Source: Rhodomicrobium sp. (lineage in GTDB: Bacteria > Pseudomonadota > Alphaproteobacteria > Rhizobiales > HXMU1428-3). From it: DNA of 64,000 nt. The first letter of the stretch is position 1, and the number at the start of each line of letters is the position of its first letter. The stretch lies in assembly GCA_021604665.1 (NCBI GenBank), contig BQJK01000001.1, positions 124,001 through 188,000 on the forward strand. The letters are read 5' to 3'. The translations under genes and the position numbers were made by a program. Below are positions 56,604 through 64,000 of this stretch, in pieces. The notes under the pieces are model-generated. The model was not told the origin of the DNA and did not search any database. It saw only the letters and a program-made list of their open reading frames with translations.

Positions 56604-57263
56604 TTACTCACCAGCAATTGGTTTGATGAGCTTTTCAAAATCGGCCAATGACTGCGCGCCCTCAAGCCGGGTGCCATTCACAAAGAAAGTCGGCGTTGAG
56701 CGAATGCGAAATTCCTCAGTGCCATTATTCTTCACAGCAAGCACCTGCGCATAAAGTGCCTTATCATCAAGGCAGGCTTTAAAGCTCTCATCAGTGAAAC
56801 CAGCTTGTTTGGCGAGGTTTTTCAAAGAACCGATGCGATCCTCAGAAAAAGCCCATTCACGTTGGCGCTCATAAAGCATATCAATAAAATCAAAATAGCC
56901 GTCTTTTTTATCAAGACATCTGCCAAGCATAAAAGCGGCGGCGGCAAGTTGATCGAGTGGAAACTCTCTCAGGATATATTTGACCTTACCTGTTTTGATG
57001 TAATTTTTTTTCAGGCCGGGGAGTGTTTCTTTATGGAAAACAGCACAATGCGGGCAAGTCATTGAAGAATATTCAATAATAGTAACAGGCGCATCATCCT
57101 CACCCATTATATTCTCTGCCAAAGCGGTGCTCTCAGCTCCAACCTTCGCCTGATCAGCTTTTTCGCTTGATTTATTGTAGAAGAAATAACCTGCCACCGC
57201 GAGGACCGCGACAACGACCAGACCAAGGATCAACTTGCTACCGGTATTATTAGCACTTGCCAT
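56604..57263 (-). CDS. DsbA-like thiol oxidoreductase, membrane-anchored
   Basis: 219 residues. The N-terminal segment (about 11-28) is an uncleaved anchor or signal. The active site is SSMTCPHCAVFHKETLPG with CPHC. RSTPTFFVNGTRLEG carries the cis-proline loop. Two further cysteines (LGRCLDKK and FKACLDD) are typical of the alphaproteobacterial DsbA2 / thiol:disulfide interchange proteins. It is upstream of the lipoprotein paralogue and likely acts in periplasmic disulfide formation. Confidence 0.92.
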   Translation of the reverse strand: MASANNTGSKLILGLVVVAVLAVAGYFFYNKSSEKADQAKVGAESTALAENIMGEDDAPVTIIEYSSMTCPHCAVFHKETLPGLKKNYIKTGKVKYILREFPLDQLAAAAFMLGRCLDKKDGYFDFIDMLYERQREWAFSEDRIGSLKNLAKQAGFTDESFKACLDDKALYAQVLAVKNNGTEEFRIRSTPTFFVNGTRLEGAQSLADFEKLIKPIAGE

Positions 57264-57397
57264 AATTATACGCCTTTAAATCTAATTTAGTTCAGCATCG
57301 AGCCTATGAAGTAGCGGCAATGCCTTTGAAAGTCTCACTGTTTTATAGCTTTAAGGCAAAATTCCCAATCAAAATTACTTTAACTAAGGGGTAAGCC

Positions 57398-57949
57398 TCA
57401 CTTTTTTGCCTGATCGTTGATTTTACGTGACTGTATACCCCGCCATAACCGCTTTAAGGCCGTGTTTAGCTGATCATCGTCACAACTGATGCTGTTTTCA
57501 CCAGATACAGGTTTATTGAGGTCAAACCGTTGCGGTTGCGGCGGCGTTACTTTGCGCTCCAGCGGGGCTTGCAGAATACGAATGCTCTCAATTGCCCGAA
57601 ATCCGAAATAGCTGTTAATCCGCTCAATAATCTGCGGCGCTTGATGCTGCACCTCAAGTGCGGCTGGCCCCTCCACCCGAACAACAAGCACAGCGCCTTT
57701 TTTCTGGCCTTCCTGTTCAAATTCGGCGGCTTCATTGCCTCTTGTCTGGTGTTTAATCTGCTCTGGCGCTGTAAAATGACAGAGCGGCTCACCAACAATG
57801 CTATGCCAATCTGTATGCAAAGCTGCCCGTTGATAGCCAAATTTCTCAAAGACCGGCCGGGTTATTTGTGGCAAAAAATGACCAACAGACTTAACTCCGT
57901 AAGCCTTAGCGCTATAACCCTGCGCGCCTGTCTTTTTCCATGCTGCCAT
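57398..57949 (-). CDS. DUF721 / DciA family protein
   Basis: 183 residues from the ATG at 57949, with GGAG upstream; an ATG nine codons earlier lacks one. The DUF721 core shows WHSIVGEPLCHFTAPEQI and LVVRVEGPAALEVQHQAPQIIERINSYFG. DciA loads the replicative helicase DnaB in many bacteria lacking DnaC. The basic C-terminal tail fits nucleic acid or helicase contact. It is divergent from mutY, a common alphaproteobacterial pairing. Confidence 0.85.
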   Translation of the reverse strand: MAAWKKTGAQGYSAKAYGVKSVGHFLPQITRPVFEKFGYQRAALHTDWHSIVGEPLCHFTAPEQIKHQTRGNEAAEFEQEGQKKGAVLVVRVEGPAALEVQHQAPQIIERINSYFGFRAIESIRILQAPLERKVTPPQPQRFDLNKPVSGENSISCDDDQLNTALKRLWRGIQSRKINDQAKK

Positions 57950-58110
57950 TTTTCTCTCCAAACCATAGCCAGACAAGAGATAGGTACATGCCGCCTAAAT
58001 TCTCTCGCAAATACATCATGCAGCGCTATGAGCGGGGATAGACGGTAATTTAGCTGCCATAATCTGCGAATCTTTTCTAGCATGTTGGAATATGATTCGA
58101 AGGGGCAACC

Positions 58111-59466
58111 ATGACAAAATCCACCATCGCAGTTGATCATGGGGAAAAGCCCAAAAAAACATTGCGCTCAGGGGCAAAAGCTAGGTCAAAGCCCAAAACG
58201 AAATCATCGAATAAACCTACAAAAAAAACCATTACTAAAACAGCCCAAAGCAAGGCTAAATCAGCTGAAAAAGCGGCCCCAAAAAGCCGCAAAGAGACAA
58301 AGCCCCCCTCGCCCCCGCAGAAAGCAAGCAATCTAAACCTGCCGCCGCGCCTGTTGAAATGGTATGATAAAGAGCATAGAGAACTGCCCTGGCGGGCAAA
58401 CCCGGGACAAATGCCAAACCCCTATCATGTCTGGCTGTCAGAAATCATGCTGCAACAAACCGTTGTTAAAACGGTCATTCCATATTTTGAAAAGTTTACC
58501 ACCCTGTGGCCAACATTGGCTGACCTGGCAGCAGCGGAGCTGGAAGATATCCGCCGCGCCTGGGCCGGGCTTGGCTACTATACCCGCGCCGCCAATCTAC
58601 ATAAATGCGCCCGGCACATTATGGATGAGTATAATGGCAGTTTCCCCATTTTTGCTGAAGAGCTTGTCAAGCTTCCGGGCATCGGCCCCTATACCGCGGC
58701 GGCCATCGCGGCGATCGCCTTTGATGAAACCGCCACCCCGGTTGATGGGAATATAGAGCGGGTCATGGCGCGGCTATTTGCAATTGAAGATCCATTGCCC
58801 GGCGTGAAACCTCTATTGAAACAAAAAGCGGCCAGCCTCACCCCGCCGCGCCGCGCCGGAGACTATGCCCAAGCGCTGATGGATCTTGGCGCAACGGTAT
58901 GCACACCTAAAAATCCCTCATGTCTCTTCTGTCCGCTCTCTTCATTTTGCAGCGGCTATCACACCGGGCTCGCAGGCACTCTGCCGCGCCGACAGGCCAA
59001 AAAGCCAAAACCCACAAGAGAAGGCAGCGCATTTTTCGCATTGAGAGAAGATGGCATGGTCCTTCTCCACCAGCGGGAAGAGGGCGGCCTGTTGGGCGGC
59101 ATGATGGAAATTCCAACAAGCAGTTGGAAAGAGCTGGGAAATGATAGCAGGGCACAGCAAATATCATCACCGCAAACTATTTTGGATGAAGTATCCTCTC
59201 ATGACCCGTCTCGGCAGAGCGCCACCTCACCAACTTCCCCGCCAGTTAGCGGGGACTGGTGGCGCGTCCCTGGTCAGGTACGTCACACCTTCACACATTT
59301 TCATTTGGAGCTAACTGTTTACCGCAGCATCATAACAAATGAAGCAGACCTCACCCTCTTTGCTGATGCCAGCCGCTGCAAATGGGTTCACCGCGATAAG
59401 CTGAAAGAAGAAGCGCTGCCATCTGTTATGCGTAAAGTCATCGCCCATGCATTAGCGCACACTTGA
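58111..59466 (+). CDS. mutY: A/G-specific adenine glycosylase
   Basis: 451 residues. An N-terminal Lys/Pro/Ser-rich extension (1-75) precedes the glycosylase core. E111 (in SEIMLQQT) and D212 (VDGN) are catalytic; the HhH motif is LVKLPGIGPYTAAAIAA (186-202). The [4Fe-4S] ligands are C264, C271, C274 and C280. The Nudix-like C-terminal domain from about residue 300 recognises 8-oxoG. It removes adenine opposite 8-oxoguanine. The basic extension is longer than in E. coli MutY (350 residues). Confidence 0.95.
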   Translation: MTKSTIAVDHGEKPKKTLRSGAKARSKPKTKSSNKPTKKTITKTAQSKAKSAEKAAPKSRKETKPPSPPQKASNLNLPPRLLKWYDKEHRELPWRANPGQMPNPYHVWLSEIMLQQTVVKTVIPYFEKFTTLWPTLADLAAAELEDIRRAWAGLGYYTRAANLHKCARHIMDEYNGSFPIFAEELVKLPGIGPYTAAAIAAIAFDETATPVDGNIERVMARLFAIEDPLPGVKPLLKQKAASLTPPRRAGDYAQALMDLGATVCTPKNPSCLFCPLSSFCSGYHTGLAGTLPRRQAKKPKPTREGSAFFALREDGMVLLHQREEGGLLGGMMEIPTSSWKELGNDSRAQQISSPQTILDEVSSHDPSRQSATSPTSPPVSGDWWRVPGQVRHTFTHFHLELTVYRSIITNEADLTLFADASRCKWVHRDKLKEEALPSVMRKVIAHALAHT

Positions 59467-59528
59467 GCGGAAGAAGACCTAATTAATGTTGGCTCAAGTG
59501 CAACCAGCGTACCCGCCCAAATGCCGCG

Positions 59529-59650
59529 CCGGATGCGTAGTGGGCATCTGAAGGTGTGCTAAAGTGTAGGCATCTGAAGGCGCGCTAACCGGATGCGTAG
59601 TGGGCATCTGAAGGTGTGCTAACCGGATGCATAGTGGGCATCTGAAGCAC
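59529..59650. repeat. 34-bp minisatellite between mutY and ccrM
   Basis: Units start at 59529, 59563, 59589 and 59623. The first and third are identical over 34 bp (CCGGATGCGTAGTGGGCATC then 14 more). The second is a 26-bp shortened unit, the fourth a 28-bp partial. All share TGGGCATCTGAAG or its shortened form. It lies in a 214-bp gap between convergent genes. Confidence 0.85.
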
Positions 59651-59680
59651 AGATATGCCGAAGGACTTTTCTTCAGGTTT

Positions 59681-61154
<1,474 letters not shown>

Positions 61155-61754
61155 GTGGCTTTTGAACTACCAGAACTTCCCTACGCATATGATGCCCTCG
61201 CGCCTATTATGTCCGCAGAAACATTAGAGTTTCACCACGACAAGCACCATCAGGCTTATGTCACCAATGGCAACAACCTCCTTGAGCAGTCAGATCTAAA
61301 AGGCAAAAGCTTAGAGGATGTTGTGAAACAGTCTCATGGCTCAAATGCCGGGCTCTTCAACAACGCTGCCCAGCACTACAACCATGTGCATTTTTGGCAG
61401 TGGATGAAGCCAAATGGCGGCGGTGACAAGCTCCCCGGCAGCCTTGAAACTAAAATCAATGAAGATCTTGGCGGCTTTGCATCATTTAAAGATCAATTCA
61501 CCAAGGCAGGCGCTGGCCAGTTTGGCTCAGGCTGGTGCTGGCTCGTCCTTAACAATGGCAAGCTTGAAGTGACAAAAACACCAAATGGCGAAAACCCATT
61601 GATCCATAACCAGGTGCCGCTACTAGGCTGCGATGTGTGGGAACACAGCTACTATATTGATTATCGCAACGCCCGGCCAAAATATCTCGAAGCTTTCGTA
61701 GATAGCCTCATCAACTGGGAATATGTTGAGAAGCTTTATAACGAAGCATCATAA
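61155..61754 (+). CDS. sodB: Superoxide dismutase, Fe type
   Basis: 199 residues from a GTG at 61155, with AAGGAG eight bases upstream. Metal ligands are in FHHDKHHQAY (H27 region), NNAAQHYNHVHFW and CDVWEHSYYIDY. The glutamine in NNAAQ is the Fe-type marker. It converts superoxide to peroxide in the cytosol. No signal peptide. It ends in a strong terminator. Confidence 0.95.
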   Translation: MAFELPELPYAYDALAPIMSAETLEFHHDKHHQAYVTNGNNLLEQSDLKGKSLEDVVKQSHGSNAGLFNNAAQHYNHVHFWQWMKPNGGGDKLPGSLETKINEDLGGFASFKDQFTKAGAGQFGSGWCWLVLNNGKLEVTKTPNGENPLIHNQVPLLGCDVWEHSYYIDYRNARPKYLEAFVDSLINWEYVEKLYNEAS

Positions 61755-61801
61755 TCTGTTTATTCAGTCAACAGACCTATGAATAACATAAATAAAATGA
61801 C

Positions 61802-61832
61802 AAAAGGGCCGCTCAAATGAGCGGCCCTTTTT
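61802..61832. terminator. Bidirectional intrinsic terminator between sodB and the HerA-like gene
   Basis: AAAAGGGCCGCTC (61802-61814) pairs with GAGCGGCCCTTTT (61819-61831) around AAAT. T runs follow on both strands, so it can end both sodB and the minus-strand gene. Confidence 0.9.
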
Positions 61833-61888
61833 ATATTAGCACCGGCATAACAGCGCGTCTGTCAGGTAAGTTAGACCACCCGCGATAC

Positions 61889-63427
61889 CTAGCGCCGCCC
61901 TCCCAATAAGATTTTAATAAGTGATGGTACAATCCGCCCCATATTGGTGCCCAGAGAGCGCAGCAGAGATTTAAAAAACGCCTCGCTAGCAGATTGCCGT
62001 GTAGAGCGCCTTGTGGTTGTTCGGCTGCGCGGCCGGGAATCTGCCGTCCGTGTTCTGGGCACGCGGAACTCACCATGCCGTACATATTCCGTATCTCTCC
62101 GACCGCTAATGGTGCCACCTTCTTCAGAGCGGCGCTCTTCAGCAGCTTTGATCCGCTTGTTCAGAATTTCATAAGCACTCTCACGGTCCACCTCTTTTTC
62201 ATAGGTGCCTGCTATCGGGCTTTTCGATATCACATCCCGGCGTTCATCATCCGTCAACGGCCCAAGCCGGGAAGACGGCGGCCGCACCAACGTCCGTTGC
62301 ACCACAGATGGTTGCCCTTTTTTCTCAAGCGTCGAGACAAGCGCTTCACCAACACCAAGTTCCATAATCACCCGCTCCGTATCGAGTTCGGGATTAGGGC
62401 GGAAAGTTTCAGCCGCGGCTTTCACCGCCCGTTGCTCGCGCGGCGTAAACGCCCTCAGCGCATGTTGCACTCGGTTGCCGAGCTGACTAGAGACAGTGTC
62501 GGGAACATCCAGAGGGTTTTGCGTCACGAAATAAACACCAACACCCTTCGACCTGATGAGGCGCACCACCTGCTCAACTTTTTGCAAAAGCGCTTTTGGT
62601 GCTTCATCAAATAACAGATGAGCCTCATCAAAAAAGAAAACCAGCTTAGGTTTCTGTGGATCACCGACCTCAGGTAGTTCTTCAAATAATTCGGCCAACA
62701 TCCATAAAAGGAAGGTCGCGTAAAGCCGCGGGCTTTGCATTAAAGTGTCAGCTGCAAGAATGTTGATAATCCCGCGCCCGTCCCGGTCCGTCCGCATGAA
62801 GTCTCTAATGTCGAGCGCCGGTTCACCAAAGAAGTTCTCAGCGCCCTGTTCCTCAAGCACCAACAGCCGCCGCTGGATAGCACCAACACTGGATTTCGAC
62901 ACCGTGCCATATTCACCTGTCAGCTCGCTGGCCCGCTCAGCAACATGCGCCATAAGCTTGCGCAAATCCTTCATGTCCAGCACCGGCATATTCTCATCAT
63001 CCGCCAGCCGGAAGGCAATGTTCAAAACGCCTTCCTGAGTTTCATTCAGATCCAGCAATCGTGAGAGTAGAATAGGCCCCATCTCCTCCACCGTGGTACG
63101 GATAGGGTGGCCATTTTTTCCGAATAAGTCCCAGAGAATACAGGGAAAATCTTCATATTTGTAATCATCAAAGCCAATCGTCTCGGCCCTTTTTTCAAGA
63201 AAGTCTTTAGGCACACCTTTGGCCGCCAGCCCCGCCAGATCGCCTTTAACATCCGCGCAAAAAACCGGCACCCCAGCATCAGAAAACCCCTCCGCCAGAA
63301 TCTGTAATGAGACGGTCTTACCCGTACCTGTCGCCCCGGCAATCAACCCATGCCGGTTGGCAAGTTTCATGTCGAGATATTCAGGTTTCTCGCTCTTGCC
63401 GATATAAACGGCATTCTCTTTCAACAT
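61889..63427 (-). CDS. HerA-like P-loop ATPase, DUF853 family
   Basis: 512 residues. Walker A is GATGTGKT (31-38) and Walker [10 protein letters not shown] (about 264-272), followed by the [18 protein letters not shown] sensor and [14 protein letters not shown]853 proteins are related to HerA/FtsK motor ATPases. Function in bacteria is uncertain; roles in DNA handling are assumed. The C-terminal 90 residues are basic and Arg-rich ([15 protein letters not shown]). It stands alone, convergent with sodB. Confidence 0.9.
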   Translation of the reverse strand: MLKENAVYIGKSEKPEYLDMKLANRHGLIAGATGTGKTVSLQILAEGFSDAGVPVFCADVKGDLAGLAAKGVPKDFLEKRAETIGFDDYKYEDFPCILWDLFGKNGHPIRTTVEEMGPILLSRLLDLNETQEGVLNIAFRLADDENMPVLDMKDLRKLMAHVAERASELTGEYGTVSKSSVGAIQRRLLVLEEQGAENFFGEPALDIRDFMRTDRDGRGIINILAADTLMQSPRLYATFLLWMLAELFEELPEVGDPQKPKLVFFFDEAHLLFDEAPKALLQKVEQVVRLIRSKGVGVYFVTQNPLDVPDTVSSQLGNRVQHALRAFTPREQRAVKAAAETFRPNPELDTERVIMELGVGEALVSTLEKKGQPSVVQRTLVRPPSSRLGPLTDDERRDVISKSPIAGTYEKEVDRESAYEILNKRIKAAEERRSEEGGTISGRRDTEYVRHGEFRVPRTRTADSRPRSRTTTRRSTRQSASEAFFKSLLRSLGTNMGRIVPSLIKILLGGRR

Positions 63428-64000
63428 CGTTGTACCTCCGGGTAACCCTTGGGTTTTGGTCGCGCCTGCAACCTTTATTCCTGTCAGCTAACTGCACCCT
63501 ATTGAAGCGCTCTGGTCAAGGACCGATTGATGCAGCACAGTCTCTCTCAACACATGCTTTACATGGCGAATAGTGATTTGCAAATGCGTCTGCAATAACC
63601 ACTAAGCGGTGTCTGTTACGCGCTTATGACCATCTGTGGTCGGGGAAAGTTGCGACCATCTGTAGTTTTGGTGCTTGATTAATTTCAGTGATGATGTGTA
63701 ATAAAGAAGTTGCAAGTGCAACTCCAAGTGGTCGACCATTATGATCATGCAAATGATCGCTTAGACCATCTTGCAGATGACCATAGCAGAGGGCCGAAAG
63801 GCAGAGCGGTTTACTAATCACATCCAGTCAACCGCTGCGGCTCAGGACCTCGCTTAATCATCGCCCAATAATGGTCGAGTATTTTAAGCAGCTGTCACTC
63901 AACTGAGTTAGATGCAGATGATCGCAATTAACATCAGGAGTAACATCGCTGCATAAGGAGTTGCAGTTGCATAGCGCCCGACCGGGTGAAGAAGATGCTG
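63428..64000. other. Terminal intergenic region with a cluster of GACCAT motifs
   Basis: 573 bp. GACCAT occurs five times between 63628 and 63784, several times within short palindromes (GACCA-TCTG-TGGTC at 63628-63641; TGGTCGACCA at 63729-63738). No ORF in the middle is convincing. At the end, AAGGAG (63955-63960) precedes a TTG at 63967 whose frame stays open to position 64000; this may be the start of a gene beyond the window. Confidence 0.4.

Noticed and set aside
59529-59650. Possible CRISPR-like array
   Set aside because: Units are contiguous with no unique spacers and vary in length, so it is a minisatellite.
63624-63821. 65-codon minus-strand ORF near the window end
   Set aside because: Built largely of the GACCAT repeats; no recognised motif or ribosome binding site.

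Overview
The window reads as ordinary chromosome from an alphaproteobacterium, most likely a member of Hyphomicrobiales (Rhizobiales) or a close relative. The basis is the gene set: grxD-bolA-purLQS-purC, the ATPase zeta inhibitor, groESL under a CIRCE element, lgt-midA-pgeF, a PdhS/DivJ-like histidine kinase, a CcrM-type GANTC methyltransferase, a DUF853 ATPase and two DsbA-like proteins. By eye the GC content is near 50 percent. I see no rRNA, tRNA, IS element, prophage or CRISPR array.

Layout. 1-8,200: iron-sulfur assembly pair grxD/bolA, the purine genes purL, purQ, purS, purC and purB, the ATP synthase zeta inhibitor, a small helical protein and a secreted double-excalibur protein. 8,500-14,600: a four-helix membrane protein, a DUF2259 secreted protein, purU, an AGCS amino-acid symporter, a CDGSH protein and an orphan soxYZ pair. 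15,280-25,660: a lipid block with fadE-fadB-fadA in one line, a DUF2147 protein, fadD on the other strand, then an acyl carrier protein and its own ketoacyl synthase. 25,800-36,700: prs, a lipoprotein, lgt-midA-pgeF, ubiK, a glutathione transferase, two small secreted proteins and groESL. 36,900-50,900: creD, a large unknown membrane-anchored protein, an ABC importer permease and binding protein with an AsmA-like gene between them, a histidine kinase and a class V aminotransferase. 51,150-63,430: extensin-like protein, smc, two DsbA-like thiol oxidoreductases, a DciA-like protein, mutY, ccrM, an Fe superoxide dismutase and a HerA-like ATPase.

The most unusual signal is a two-hairpin element of about 100 bp present twice, just after the stop codons of prs (25,726-25,823) and groEL (34,360-34,456). 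The two copies have almost identical loops but rewritten stems, with eight covarying base pairs. Both copies lie in the same orientation relative to the gene and both are followed by an intrinsic terminator. This looks either like a structured 3' UTR RNA family or like a RIME/REP-type palindromic repeat. A second non-coding candidate is a three-hairpin unit with its own terminator at about 40,608-40,704 on the minus strand.

Coordinates of starts were adjusted where a ribosome binding site or family alignment from memory favoured a downstream start. All functions are inferred by reading protein motifs, without database searches.
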